Positions 33,425 to 42,297 are shown, numbered from the stretch's first letter. The stretch: 64,000 nucleotides of DNA from Variovorax boronicumulans (GCF_030812215.1 NZ_JAUSSG010000006.1:372001-436000), one strand, 5' to 3'. Notes: generated by a model from the letters alone, not told the origin. Numbers and translations: made by a program.

Positions 33425-35398
33425 TCGAAGATGCGTTGCGTGTCTGAGCGATGGCGCGGCATGAGTTCACTCACCATCTCAAAGCGTTATCTTCTCTACA
33501 TCACAAGGAGAAGATCGATGCCCGGATCTATTTTTCTGCATGGAATTGCACTTGCCAACTATCGAGGGATTGGCAGTGACGTCGTCCGAATAGGACCATT
33601 TCAGAGATTTAACTTCTTTGTGGGGCCTAATAACTCGGGTAAATCGACCGTACTGAACTTCATTTCACAGCATTTGAGTACACATGTCAGCTCGCCCCCA
33701 CGAGGATCGAGAAATCAACCTGTAAGTTTGCGGCCGTTAGATAAAAACACAAAAACTAATGAGGATGTGATCATGGGCATTGGCCTTCCTATGTCGAAGG
33801 CGCGGGAGCAGCTTGAACATATTTTTAGTGAAGAGCCCCATGACTGGCACTCGCACATGAATGCCATCGAATATTTGTTGGAGTTCTTTCAGGAAGAAAA
33901 TATTCTATGGTTTCAGCGTGGCGCAGATCCGAGCAAGCCGTTGGCTCCTATACCTTTAAATCGCCTCCCCTCCGTTGAAGAGATAGCAAATGCTAGTCGA
34001 GTGAATATTAAAGGATTGTGGTCAAGACTGACGAGGCAGAGTGGGGGAGGGCCAAATCTTTGGGTTGGCGAGTCAATCAATCGATTGCTTTCGTTAATTG
34101 ATATCTCCCTTCCTGATGTGGCTTTAATACCGGCAATTAGGCAAATATCTGAAAGAGGGCAGGATTTTTCAGACTGGTCTGGAAAAGGGTTGATCGAAGA
34201 GCTTGCAAGGCATCAAAACCCAGATTACTCCGAGCGGTTGAAAATAGAAAAATTCGAGGCAGTGAATAGCTTTGTTAGAGTGGTGACTGCCAATTCATCG
34301 GCAAGAATTGAGATTCCGTATGATCGGCAGCACATTTTGGTTCATATGGATGACAAAGTTCTTCCTCTTCATGCGTTAGGAACAGGGATTCACGAAGTCA
34401 TCATGTTGGCTGCCTTTTGCACTCTACTTGAGCAGCAAATTGTGTGCATAGAGGAGCCTGAAATTCATTTACATCCCCTGCTGCAACGACGGTTGGTGCA
34501 GTACCTTGCAGATCAAACTTCGAATCAATATTTCGTGGCAACTCACTCTGCGAGCATCATTGATGCAACCGAGGCCGCGGTGTTTCATGTATCCAATAAG
34601 TTGGCGACAACTAAAATCGAACCAGCATTAACTTCTGCAGCAAAATTTCAGGTTTGCCGGGACTTGGGATATCGAGCATCAGACATCTTGCAAACCAATG
34701 CAATTATTTGGGTCGAAGGGCCTTCGGATCGGATTTATTTGAACCATTGGATAGTTGCAATGGATTCAACACTGCGTGAAGGCACAGATTACTCAATTAT
34801 GTTTTATGGAGGGCGCTTGCTAAGTCATTTAACCGCAGCGGATGATGTTGAAGTCAGTGGTAGTGAAAAAGATCTTGAAGCATTGATTGAAGTTCGCCAG
34901 TTGAACAGACATCTTTGTGTGGTAATTGATAGCGACAAATCTAGCAAAGATTCTCCAATTAATTCTACGAAGAGACGAGTTATTTCAGAGTTGCACCGAC
35001 ATGGCGGAATTGGTTGGATAACCGAGGGGCGAGAAATCGAAAATTATGTGGGAAAAGAAGAGATGAGTATTGCTTTGCGCGAAGTCTATGGAGAGCGTTT
35101 TGGTCGTCGCCTCAGGAATGGGCAGTTTGAGCACGTTCTTCCATTTGTGAAAGCAGATGGAAAAATACTCAAGGAAGTGGATAAGGTGGCAGTGGCTCGT
35201 GCAGCCTGCAAAAAACCAGCGAATTTGGATATCTTTGATCTAAAAATGCGCGTAGAAGAGATCGTTGCGTTCATACATGAGGCGCGTGAATAGTCAGAGG
35301 TTTTTTAAATTTTTTCGTAGAGAATTAGTTAAATTTTCTCGGCATCACATTTGCCGTGCATGTTTTAGTAGCCAATAGCGCTAATCAGAAAGCACCTA
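33425..35398. other. AT-rich island of atypical composition (putative genomic insertion)
   Basis: From about 33425 to 35398 the sequence turns abruptly AT-rich, with A/T third codon positions and runs such as TTTTTTAAATTTTTTC at its right end, while both sides are strongly GC-rich. It holds one gene. I see no integrase, tRNA, IS end or flanking direct repeat, so the mode of entry is not evident. Confidence 0.75.
33518..35293 (+). CDS. OLD-family ATPase/TOPRIM nuclease, putative anti-phage defence
   Basis: 591 residues with an N-terminal SMC/ABC-type ATPase interrupted by a helical insert, and a C-terminal TOPRIM domain. Walker A is GPNNSGKST (36-44), the signature is degenerate (ALGTGIHEV), Walker B is IVCIEEPEIHLHP (308-320) and the H-switch is ATHS (341-344). 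TOPRIM has E400 in VEGPSD and D471/D473 in VIDSDKS, so the metal site looks complete. ATG 33518 follows AAGGAG. The length equals phage P2 OLD. No UvrD-like GajB gene is adjacent, so this is a stand-alone (class 1-like) OLD protein. Such nucleases cleave DNA and several block phage. Codon use differs sharply from neighbours, indicating horizontal transfer. Confidence 0.92.
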   Translation: MPGSIFLHGIALANYRGIGSDVVRIGPFQRFNFFVGPNNSGKSTVLNFISQHLSTHVSSPPRGSRNQPVSLRPLDKNTKTNEDVIMGIGLPMSKAREQLEHIFSEEPHDWHSHMNAIEYLLEFFQEENILWFQRGADPSKPLAPIPLNRLPSVEEIANASRVNIKGLWSRLTRQSGGGPNLWVGESINRLLSLIDISLPDVALIPAIRQISERGQDFSDWSGKGLIEELARHQNPDYSERLKIEKFEAVNSFVRVVTANSSARIEIPYDRQHILVHMDDKVLPLHALGTGIHEVIMLAAFCTLLEQQIVCIEEPEIHLHPLLQRRLVQYLADQTSNQYFVATHSASIIDATEAAVFHVSNKLATTKIEPALTSAAKFQVCRDLGYRASDILQTNAIIWVEGPSDRIYLNHWIVAMDSTLREGTDYSIMFYGGRLLSHLTAADDVEVSGSEKDLEALIEVRQLNRHLCVVIDSDKSSKDSPINSTKRRVISELHRHGGIGWITEGREIENYVGKEEMSIALREVYGERFGRRLRNGQFEHVLPFVKADGKILKEVDKVAVARAACKKPANLDIFDLKMRVEEIVAFIHEARE

Positions 35399-35905
35399 GT
35401 GAACACTTCGAAGCGACCGCCTGCCGACCAAGGCACGCACGACTGGCAACTCCCCTGGGAAGGCGGCTGCCGCTGCGGCCAGGTGCGCCTTCGCATCACG
35501 GCGCCGCCGCTGCTGTCGATGGCCTGCCACTGCACCGGCTGCCAGCGCATGAGCGCGAGCGCGTTCTCGCTGTCGCTCGCCATCCCGACGCCGGGCTTCG
35601 AAATCATCGCGGGCGAGCCCGTCCTCGGTGGCCTCCACGGCGACTCGCATCACTATTGCTGCCCGCACTGCAAGAGCTGGATGTTCACCCGCACCGAAGG
35701 CATGGACGAGTTCGTGAACATCCGGCCCACGATGCTCGACCGCCACGAATGGTTCGTGCCCTTCATCGAGACCTGGACCGACGAGAAGCTGCCCTGGGCC
35801 ACGACGCCCGCGCCGCACAGCTTCGGCAAGCTGCCCGACTTCGCTGCGTTTCCAGCGTTGATTCAGGCCTTTGCGAAAGAGGGCGCGCGGCCCGCGAAGG
35901 CCTGA
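35399..35905 (+). CDS. GFA family (CENP-V/glutathione-dependent formaldehyde-activating-like) zinc protein
   Basis: 168 residues. The family zinc site is visible: GGCRCGQVR, then CHCTGCQRMSASAF and CCPHCKSWMFTR, giving the paired CxC/CxxC ligands. Family members were named for S-(hydroxymethyl)glutathione synthase, but that activity is doubtful for most. I take GTG 35399, since no in-frame ATG precedes the conserved core. It starts right at the edge of the AT-rich island. Confidence 0.87.
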   Translation: MNTSKRPPADQGTHDWQLPWEGGCRCGQVRLRITAPPLLSMACHCTGCQRMSASAFSLSLAIPTPGFEIIAGEPVLGGLHGDSHHYCCPHCKSWMFTRTEGMDEFVNIRPTMLDRHEWFVPFIETWTDEKLPWATTPAPHSFGKLPDFAAFPALIQAFAKEGARPAKA

Positions 35906-35927
35906 CGCACCTTGAGGCACGCGTCGC

Positions 35928-36866
35928 TCAGAGCGGCGCGATCGGAATGCAGATGTCGCACTCGAACGCCATGGTCTTCTCGTCGAAAGCCATGTCGGGT
36001 GCGTAGTACTCGAAGGCGGGCCGGCTGTCGAACTGGAAGCCGCTCGCGGGCAGCCAGTCGCGCATCAGGCGCGTCCACGCATCGTTGATCTCCTCAGGCA
36101 GGCCCTGGAACTTCAGCGAGGCGTAGCGACCGCCCGGCAGCACCGTCTTCTGGAAGCCGCCGTCGGGCACGAAGTCCTCGGGCACTTCCACGCAGGCGTC
36201 GTAGCGCGCGTGCTCGGGCGCGGTGATGCTCGGGTCGTCGTGGCTGATGCCGTAGCGCGCACGCGACCACAGCTTGTGTGCGCCGATCCAGGGCGCGGCC
36301 TTCTCGGCCCAGAACTCGCCCACCGGCGCGCCGAACGGGCCGGTGTAGCGCAGGTACGCGATGGTGACGGGCGGGCGGGTGATCAGTTGAACGTTCACGG
36401 GTGGCTCCTCGTGCGCGGGATTGCGCGGCGTGGCGCCATTCTTCGTGAAGCCGTGCAGGGCGATCTGACCAGGATTGCTATCGCGCGAGGGATCGTCGCA
36501 AGGCAGCACCCAGTCGTGCGACGCGCGCCATGCGGTGGGGGAACTGCCGAAGCGCGCACGAAACGCTCGCGAGAACGCCTCGCCCGAGCCGAAGCCCACC
36601 GACACCGCCGCCTCGAGCACCGACAGGCGCGGCTGCGTCGTGAGCCGTAGCGCCGCCACCTCCACGCGGCGGCGCCGGATGTAGTCGCCCAGCGTCTCGC
36701 CGGCCCACGCCGCGAAGAGGCGATGGAAGTGGTACGCCGAGAAATGCGCCACGTCGGCCAGCGCCGCGAGCTCGAGCGCCTCGTCGAGGTGGTTGTCGAT
36801 GTGCGTCAGCACCTTGTGCATGCGCCATTCGTATTCGGAGCGGCTGTCGCGCGTCATGGCGCGCAT
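35928..36866 (-). CDS. AraC-family regulator with GyrI-like effector domain (Rob/SoxS-like)
   Basis: 312 residues. The N-terminal ~110 residues have the AraC double HTH (LAALADVAHFSAYHFHRLF; EAAVSVGFGSGEAFSRAFR), and the C-terminal ~160 residues form a GyrI/BmrR-like small-molecule domain (VQLITRPPVTIAYLRYTGPFG). This layout senses drugs or other hydrophobic compounds. ATG 36866 or 36857 could be the start. It is convergent with the GFA gene and 6 bp after the LysR gene stop on the same strand. Confidence 0.88.
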   Translation of the reverse strand: MRAMTRDSRSEYEWRMHKVLTHIDNHLDEALELAALADVAHFSAYHFHRLFAAWAGETLGDYIRRRRVEVAALRLTTQPRLSVLEAAVSVGFGSGEAFSRAFRARFGSSPTAWRASHDWVLPCDDPSRDSNPGQIALHGFTKNGATPRNPAHEEPPVNVQLITRPPVTIAYLRYTGPFGAPVGEFWAEKAAPWIGAHKLWSRARYGISHDDPSITAPEHARYDACVEVPEDFVPDGGFQKTVLPGGRYASLKFQGLPEEINDAWTRLMRDWLPASGFQFDSRPAFEYYAPDMAFDEKTMAFECDICIPIAPL

Positions 36867-36872
36867 TCTCGA

Positions 36873-37775
36873 TCAACCCCGGCGCGCCTGTTCGAGCAGC
36901 CAGTCGCTGAAGAACCTGAGCAACGGCCGCTGGTCCGCCCGCTCCGGCGTCACGAGGTAGTAGTTGCGCTCGCCCGAGAGCGGCCGCGCGCAGGCCACCA
37001 CCAGTTCGCCGCGCGCGAGCTCGTCGGCCACCAGCATCGTCGGCATCAGCGCGACGCCAAGGCCGTGCGATGCCGCCGCGGCGAGGATCGAGAACAACTC
37101 GTAGCGCGGACCGCCGCGCGCGTTGGGCGCATCGATCTGCTGCGCATCGAACCACTGGCGCCAGCCGTCGGGCCGCGTGCTCTGCTGCAGCAGCGGCATC
37201 TTCGCGATGACCGCCGGCGCCACCGCCTTGCCGCGAGGGAGAAGGGAAGGGCTGCACACCGGCACCACGTCTTCATGCATCAGCAGCAGCGCGCGCGTGC
37301 CGGCCCAGTTATCGACCTGCGCGGGCGTGCCGGCATAGAGAGCCGCGTCGAACTCCGCATCGGCAAAAAGAAAGGGGCGGGTGCGCGTCTCGATGTGCAC
37401 CACCACGTCGGGCTGCAGCGCGGCGAATCCCTTCAGGCGCGGCATCAGCCAGCGCGTGGCGAAGGTGGGCACCGCCGCCAGCGAGAGCGAGCCGCCTTCG
37501 CCTTGATGCGCCATGGCGTCGAGGGTGTCGCGCTCCATGGCCTCGAGCCGCTTGGTGATCTGCCGCGCATAGGCCGCGCCGCTCGCGGTGAGCGCCACGC
37601 CGTGCCGCGTGCGGCGAAAAAGGGCCACGCCCAGGAAGGCTTCGAGCGTGCCGATCTGCCGCGACACCGCGCTCTGCGTGAGCGCGAGCTCCTGCGCGGC
37701 GCGGGTATAGCTCTCGTGGCGCGCGGCGGCGTCGAAGCACACGAGGGTTTGCAGGGGTGGGATCTTGCGGCGCAT
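36873..37775 (-). CDS. LysR-family regulator (GcvA-like) divergent from gcdH
   Basis: About 300 residues: an N-terminal winged helix (AAARHESYTRAAQELALTQ, SAVSRQIGTLE) and a LysR substrate domain. I chose ATG 37775 (M-R-R-K-I-P-P-L), where the GcvA-like N-terminus begins; the frame is open upstream into the operator. It is divergent from the glutaryl-CoA dehydrogenase gene and very probably controls it (GcdR role); a palindrome lies between. Confidence 0.88.
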   Translation of the reverse strand: MRRKIPPLQTLVCFDAAARHESYTRAAQELALTQSAVSRQIGTLEAFLGVALFRRTRHGVALTASGAAYARQITKRLEAMERDTLDAMAHQGEGGSLSLAAVPTFATRWLMPRLKGFAALQPDVVVHIETRTRPFLFADAEFDAALYAGTPAQVDNWAGTRALLLMHEDVVPVCSPSLLPRGKAVAPAVIAKMPLLQQSTRPDGWRQWFDAQQIDAPNARGGPRYELFSILAAAASHGLGVALMPTMLVADELARGELVVACARPLSGERNYYLVTPERADQRPLLRFFSDWLLEQARRG

Positions 37776-37831
37776 GTATGCCTCGGGTGTATGTATGGAG
37801 ACCGGGCCTTGCCAATGGCAGGGCTGCTCGA

Positions 37832-37847
37832 ACATCTTGCAAGACAT
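37832..37847. promoter_or_regulatory. Palindromic LysR operator candidate upstream of gcdH
   Basis: ACATCTTGCAAGACAT has a perfect 10-bp palindromic core (TCTTGCAAGA) and lies between the divergent LysR gene and gcdH, about 57 bp from the LysR start. Suits a LysR recognition site; not tested. Confidence 0.5.
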
Positions 37848-37960
37848 TCTACAAACGCATATCTGGGTGAGGATTCATCGTTTGCGCCCGCCCCCTCGCG
37901 TGGCTAGGATCGCTCCCATCCCCCTCTTTTCTCTTTTTTCCCTCTTTCCGGAGACAGCAC

Positions 37961-39160
37961 ATGGCCGCCAAAGCGCAATTCCACTGGGACGATCCCCTTC
38001 TTCTCGACCAGCAACTGACCGACGAAGAACGCATGATTCGCGACGCGGCCAATGCCTACTGCCAGGAGCGCCTGGCGCCCCGCGTCATCGAGGGCTTCCG
38101 CACCGGCGAGACCGACCCCGCCATCTTTCGCGAAATGGGCGCGCTCGGCCTGCTGGGCCCGACGATCCCCGAGCAGTACGGCGGCCCCGGCCTCAACTAC
38201 GTGGCCTACGGCCTGATCGCCCGCGAAGTCGAGCGCGTCGATTCGGGCTACCGCTCGATGGCCAGCGTGCAGAGCTCGCTGGTGATGGTGCCGATCTTCG
38301 AATTCGGCACCGAAGCGCAGAAGCAGAAATACCTGCCCAAGCTCGCCACCGGCGAATGGATCGGCTGCTTCGGCCTGACCGAGCCCGACCACGGCTCGGA
38401 CCCCGGCAGCATGGTCACCCGCGCCAAGAAGGTGCCGGGCGGCTACTCGCTCAGCGGCGCCAAGATGTGGATCAGCAATTCGCCCATCGCCGACGTGTTC
38501 GTCGTGTGGGCCAAGGAAGTCAGCGAAAGCGGCACGGTCGGCCCGATCCGCGGCTTCGTGCTCGAGAAGGGCATGAAGGGCCTCTCGGCCCCCGCGATCC
38601 ACGGCAAGGTGGGCCTGCGCGCCAGCATCACCGGCGAAATCGTGATGGACGGCGTGTTCTGCCCCGAAGAAAACGCCTTCCCCGAAGTGCAGGGCCTCAA
38701 GGGCCCGTTCACCTGCCTGAACAGCGCCCGCTACGGCATCTCGTGGGGTGCGCTCGGCGCCGCCGAAGACTGCTGGCATCGCGCCCGCCAGTACACGCTG
38801 GACCGCAAGCAGTTCGGCCGCCCGCTCGCCGCCAACCAGCTGATCCAGAAAAAGCTGGCCGACATGCAGACCGAGATCACGCTGGGCCTGCAAGGGAGCC
38901 TGCGCCTGGGCCGCATGAAGGACGAAGGCACGGCCTCGGTCGAGATCACCTCGATCATGAAGCGCAACAACTGCGGCAAGGCCCTGGACATCGCCCGCCT
39001 GGCGCGCGACATGATGGGCGGCAACGGCATCAGCGACGAATTCGGCGTGGCCCGCCACCTGGTGAACCTGGAAGTGGTCAACACCTACGAAGGCACGCAC
39101 GACATCCATGCGCTGATCCTGGGGCGCGCCATCACCGGCATCGCCGCTTTCGCGAACTAA
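37961..39160 (+). CDS. gcdH: Glutaryl-CoA dehydrogenase (decarboxylating)
   Basis: 399 residues. An acyl-CoA dehydrogenase that oxidises and decarboxylates glutaryl-CoA to crotonyl-CoA in lysine, tryptophan and aromatic catabolism. FAD-domain motifs [16 protein letters not shown] and the C-terminal catalytic Glu in [15 protein letters not shown] are present, along with the [13 protein letters not shown] segment characteristic of this subfamily. The CoA-transferase gene starts 10 bp after its stop. Probably induced through the divergent LysR protein. Confidence 0.95.
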   Translation: MAAKAQFHWDDPLLLDQQLTDEERMIRDAANAYCQERLAPRVIEGFRTGETDPAIFREMGALGLLGPTIPEQYGGPGLNYVAYGLIAREVERVDSGYRSMASVQSSLVMVPIFEFGTEAQKQKYLPKLATGEWIGCFGLTEPDHGSDPGSMVTRAKKVPGGYSLSGAKMWISNSPIADVFVVWAKEVSESGTVGPIRGFVLEKGMKGLSAPAIHGKVGLRASITGEIVMDGVFCPEENAFPEVQGLKGPFTCLNSARYGISWGALGAAEDCWHRARQYTLDRKQFGRPLAANQLIQKKLADMQTEITLGLQGSLRLGRMKDEGTASVEITSIMKRNNCGKALDIARLARDMMGGNGISDEFGVARHLVNLEVVNTYEGTHDIHALILGRAITGIAAFAN

Positions 39161-39170
39161 GCAAGAACGA

Positions 39171-40409
39171 ATGACCAGCAAGCCCGCAGCCCTGGACGGC
39201 ATCAAGGTCCTGGATCTGTCCCGCGTGCTCGCGGGCCCGTGGTGCACGCAGATCCTCGCGGACCTGGGTGCCGACGTCATCAAGATCGAACGCCCGGGCG
39301 TCGGCGACGACACGCGCACCTGGGGCCCGCCGTTCATCAAGGACGCGGACGGCAACGACACCGACCAGGCCAGCTACTTCACCGCCTGCAACCGCAACAA
39401 GCGCTCGGTCACGGTCGACATGGCCACGGCCGACGGGCAGGCGCTGCTCCAGCAGATGGCGGCACAGGCCGACATCGTGGTGGAAAACTTCAAGACCGGG
39501 GGCCTCAGGCAATACGGCCTCGACCAGGAGAGCCTGCGCGCGGCCAACCCGCGCCTCATCTATTGCAGCGTGACCGGCTTCGGCCACGACGGCCCGTACG
39601 CCGAGCGCGCGGGCTACGACCTGATGATCCAGGCCATGACCGGCATGATGAGCATCACCGGCCGTCCCGACGACGTGCCCGGCGGCGGCCCGCTGCGCGT
39701 GGGCGTGGCGCTCACCGACCTCTTCACCGGCGTCTACGCGAGCACCGCCATTCTTGCGGCGCTGCAGGTGCGCGACCGCACCGGCGAAGGCCAGCACATC
39801 GACATGGCGCTGCTCGACGTGGGCATGGCCATCCTCGCCAACCAGGCGAGCGCTTTCCTCAACACCGGCAAGGCGCCGCAGCGGCAGGGCAACACGCACC
39901 CGAGCCTCGCGCCCTACCAGGACTTTCCGACGCTCGACGGCGCGATGCTGCTGGCCATCGGCAACAACGGGCAGTTCGCGCGTTTCTGCGAAGCGGCCGG
40001 CCACCCGGAATGGGCGGCCGACGCGCGCTTTGCGACCAACACGCTGCGCGTGAAGCACCGCGGCGTGCTCATTCCGATGATGGAAGAGCTCACCCGCACC
40101 CGCACCACCGCCGACTGGGTCACGTTGCTCGAAGACAAGGCCGTGCCCTGCGGCCCGATCAACGACATCGCGCAGGCCTTCGACGATGCGCAGGTCAAGG
40201 CGCGGGGCCTGGCAGTCACGCTGCCGCGCGATGCGGGCGACGGCATCGCCAGCATCACCGGCGTGGCGAGCCCGCTGCGCCTGTCGGCGACGCCACCCGT
40301 GCTGCGCCATGCGCCGCCGGCGCTCGGGCAGCACACGCGCGAGGTGCTGGCCGAGTTCGGCATCGACGCCGCGCGATTCGATGCACTGCGCTCGGCGGGC
40401 GTGGTGTAA
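39171..40409 (+). CDS. CaiB/BaiF family CoA-transferase, probable glutarate CoA-transferase
   Basis: 412 residues of class III CoA-transferase. The N-terminal motif is KVLDLSRVLAGPWCTQILADLGADVIK (split here only for description), and the catalytic Asp is in HIDMALLDVGMAIL. Placement directly after gcdH suggests it makes glutaryl-CoA from glutarate, like the SUGCT proteins. The exact donor is not evident. Confidence 0.9.
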   Translation: MTSKPAALDGIKVLDLSRVLAGPWCTQILADLGADVIKIERPGVGDDTRTWGPPFIKDADGNDTDQASYFTACNRNKRSVTVDMATADGQALLQQMAAQADIVVENFKTGGLRQYGLDQESLRAANPRLIYCSVTGFGHDGPYAERAGYDLMIQAMTGMMSITGRPDDVPGGGPLRVGVALTDLFTGVYASTAILAALQVRDRTGEGQHIDMALLDVGMAILANQASAFLNTGKAPQRQGNTHPSLAPYQDFPTLDGAMLLAIGNNGQFARFCEAAGHPEWAADARFATNTLRVKHRGVLIPMMEELTRTRTTADWVTLLEDKAVPCGPINDIAQAFDDAQVKARGLAVTLPRDAGDGIASITGVASPLRLSATPPVLRHAPPALGQHTREVLAEFGIDAARFDALRSAGVV

Positions 40410-40434
40410 ACCGCATGTAGAAAGGACGCACGCG

Positions 40435-40869
40435 ATGACCGACAGCACGACGCACAGCCTTCCGTTCTCGGTCCTGCGCATCGACCATGTCGTCTTGCGC
40501 GTGAAAGATGCCGAGCGCGCGATCGCCTTCTACCGCGACGTGCTGGGCTGTACGGTCGAGAAGCGCCGCGACGACCTGGGGCTCGTGCACCTGCGTGCCG
40601 GCACGAACCTCATCGACCTCGTAACGCACGATGGCCCGCTCGGCAGGCAAGGCGGTGCGCTCGCCGGCAAGGAAGGCCGCAACGTCGATCACCTGTGCCT
40701 GCGCATCGAGCCCTTCGATGAAGCGGCGATTCGCGCCTTGATGGCGCAGCACGGCGTGCCGGTGCACGGCGACGTGCAGAACAACTTCGGCGCCGAGGGC
40801 AACGGCCCGTCGATCTACATCTCCGATCCCGACGGCAACGGCGTCGAGCTCAAGGGCGCCGCCGGCTGA
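40435..40869 (+). CDS. VOC family protein (glyoxalase/dioxygenase superfamily)
   Basis: 144 residues with two beta-alpha-beta-beta-beta modules. Metal-ligand positions are recognisable: His in RIDHVVLRV, then VHLRAG, NVDHLCLRI and a Glu in GNGVELKG. I took ATG 40435, preceded by AAAGGAC. It follows the CoA-transferase gene by 25 bp and is likely cotranscribed. The reaction cannot be assigned. Confidence 0.85.
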   Translation: MTDSTTHSLPFSVLRIDHVVLRVKDAERAIAFYRDVLGCTVEKRRDDLGLVHLRAGTNLIDLVTHDGPLGRQGGALAGKEGRNVDHLCLRIEPFDEAAIRALMAQHGVPVHGDVQNNFGAEGNGPSIYISDPDGNGVELKGAAG

Positions 40870-40990
40870 GAAGGTGTGAATAAACCTACTACGCGGTCCG
40901 ATCTCGCACCTGCGGTCCTCACCGTACAGAGTACGGCTCCGGTCCTCGATGCAAGCTCGAACCGCTCGCTACGGTTTCTTCACACCTTCT
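40869..40990. repeat. 122-bp element bounded by perfect 12-bp inverted repeats
   Basis: AGAAGGTGTGAA at 40869-40880 and TTCACACCTTCT at 40979-40990 are exact inverted repeats. Inside are CCGTAC-AGA-GTACGG (40922-40936) and two CGGTCCTC copies flanking it. The left arm touches the stop codon of the VOC gene. It contains no ORF. It could be a small non-autonomous mobile element or a structured 3' end. Confidence 0.75.
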
Positions 40991-41145
40991 GAGCGCCGGC
41001 CCTTCGTCCATCCCTTTTCCGAATCGCAGCGCGGCCCGCGAGGGCCGATTTGTACGCCACTGTGTCCAGCCGGCGAAGCGCACACACGCGCATGCAAAAC
41101 GGCCCGGATCTCGACACATCGCAGATACAGCCCGCCGATGTAATT
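40991..41145. other. Intergenic region with no gene
   Basis: Between the inverted-repeat element and the next gene's hairpin. It contains only minor symmetric stretches (GGCCCGCGAGGGCC) and no supported gene. Confidence 0.5.
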
Positions 41146-41184
41146 CATTCATCGCCACACGGCACCCCGACGTAGCGATGAATG
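41146..41184 (+). promoter_or_regulatory. Hairpin in the upstream region of the DUF4148-like gene
   Basis: CATTCATCGC (41146-41155) and GCGATGAATG (41175-41184) are perfect 10-bp arms with a 19-base loop, ending 48 bp before the start codon. It may be an operator or a leader-mRNA structure. Confidence 0.45.
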
Positions 41185-41232
41185 TCCCGATAGATCACTG
41201 ACTCAATCAACTTATTTTTGAAAGATACCGCC

Positions 41233-41613
41233 ATGAAGACCACCAAGCTCCTCCTCGCCGCCGCTGTTCTCTCCGCTTTCGCCGCTGGCGCCAGCGCCGA
41301 GGAATACCAGGGCGTGCTGCAGTTCCAGTCGACCGCCAGCCGCGCCGCCGTGCGTGCCGATGCAGTCGTTGCAGCCCACAGCGCCGACCCGTACGCCGAA
41401 GGCGCATCGAGCGGCGTGCCCGTCGCCATCGCGAGCGCCACCGATCGCGCCACGGTGCGCACGCAGGCCGTGGCTGCCGCCCGTGCCGGCGACCTGTACG
41501 CCGAAGCCGCATCGGCCGGCACCGTGCCCCGCCTGTCGAGCCCGCTGGACCGCGCCACTGTTCGCGCCCAGGCCGTGGCCGTGGCGCACGGCATCGACAC
41601 GCTCGGGCTGTAA
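41233..41613 (+). CDS. Exported alanine-rich repeat protein, DUF4148-like
   Basis: 126 residues with a Sec signal peptide (TTKLLLAAAVLSAFAAGASA, cleavage about residue 22). The mature part has three related units of roughly 37 residues, each with a [SD]RAxVRxxAVxxA helix followed by an xYAExASxG turn, resembling the small Burkholderiales DUF4148 proteins. Function unknown. ATG 41233 preferred; a start at 41218 would add five residues. A terminator-like palindrome follows. Confidence 0.78.
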   Translation: MKTTKLLLAAAVLSAFAAGASAEEYQGVLQFQSTASRAAVRADAVVAAHSADPYAEGASSGVPVAIASATDRATVRTQAVAAARAGDLYAEAASAGTVPRLSSPLDRATVRAQAVAVAHGIDTLGL

Positions 41614-41643
41614 GTCAATTGGCAACGTTGTGTCTCCGTGCAG

Positions 41644-41677
41644 AATCGGACGCGCGTCCCCAGAGGCGCGTCCGATT
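41644..41677. terminator. Terminator-like perfect inverted repeat
   Basis: AATCGGACGCGC (41644-41655) and GCGCGTCCGATT (41666-41677) are perfect 12-bp arms around a 10-base loop, 30 bp past the stop of the repeat-protein gene. No T run follows, so it may be a weak terminator or an mRNA stability hairpin. Confidence 0.6.
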
Positions 41678-41694
41678 CACGAGGGAGATCACCG

Positions 41695-42291
41695 ATGACC
41701 AGACACCTGTTCGCCGCGCGCATTGCCGCGCGGCTTTCCTTTGCAGCGGGCACTGCCGCACTGCTCGCCGCCTGCGGCACGCGCCAGCCAGCGCCTCCCG
41801 AGCCCCCACCGCCTGAAGCCACTGCGCGCAACAGCGTGGTCATGCCCGCCGTCACCTATGGCGCCACCGCCAAGGGCATCCAGCTGAAAAAGGAAGACGA
41901 CGCGTGCGACGTCCCTGCTTCGCTCAAGCAGGCCGTGCAGGACCAGTTGCTCGAACCTTACGAATACCTTCTTGCGCCACCGATGGCCGCAAGCGCCGAG
42001 GGCGCGCCGGTTCTCAAGGTCGAGATCACCGACCTGCTGGCCAACGCAGGCGGCCTCTACGGCGGCCCGAAGATCGTGCAGCTGCGCGGCACGCTCGAGC
42101 GCAAGGGCGAGGCGCCCGCGCGCTTCACCGCCGAGCGCCAGATGTTCATCTACTTCGGCATGCCGCGCAGCACCTGCAGCATGGTCGGCGTCGTGACCTA
42201 TGCGCTGGGCGAAGACATCGCCAAGTGGCTGCAGAAGCCGGTCGACGGTGCCCTGCTCGGCGAATTGGCCAGCGCTTCCAGCAAGCGCTGA
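41695..42291 (+). CDS. Lipoprotein of unknown function
   Basis: 198 residues. The signal ends in a lipobox LLAACGTR (Cys near residue 27), then a Pro-rich linker (PAPPEPPPPEA). The remainder is a single alpha/beta domain with two Cys (DDACDVP and RSTCSMVG) that could form a disulfide, and a repeated-looking LKVEITDLLANAGGLYGGPK segment. I do not recognise the family. ATG 41695 follows GAGGGAG. It is convergent with the CopD-like gene. Confidence 0.78.
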   Translation: MTRHLFAARIAARLSFAAGTAALLAACGTRQPAPPEPPPPEATARNSVVMPAVTYGATAKGIQLKKEDDACDVPASLKQAVQDQLLEPYEYLLAPPMAASAEGAPVLKVEITDLLANAGGLYGGPKIVQLRGTLERKGEAPARFTAERQMFIYFGMPRSTCSMVGVVTYALGEDIAKWLQKPVDGALLGELASASSKR

Positions 42292-42297
42292 CAGGCG

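Noticed and set aside
32343..33464. Plus-strand open frame over the cyclase/2OG oxygenase region
   Set aside because: No domain or ribosome-binding site; antisense to the well-supported oxygenase gene.
33518..35293. Gabija (GajA) or PARIS system
   Set aside because: Gabija needs an adjacent UvrD-like GajB and PARIS has separate ATPase and TOPRIM proteins; neither partner is present beside this gene.
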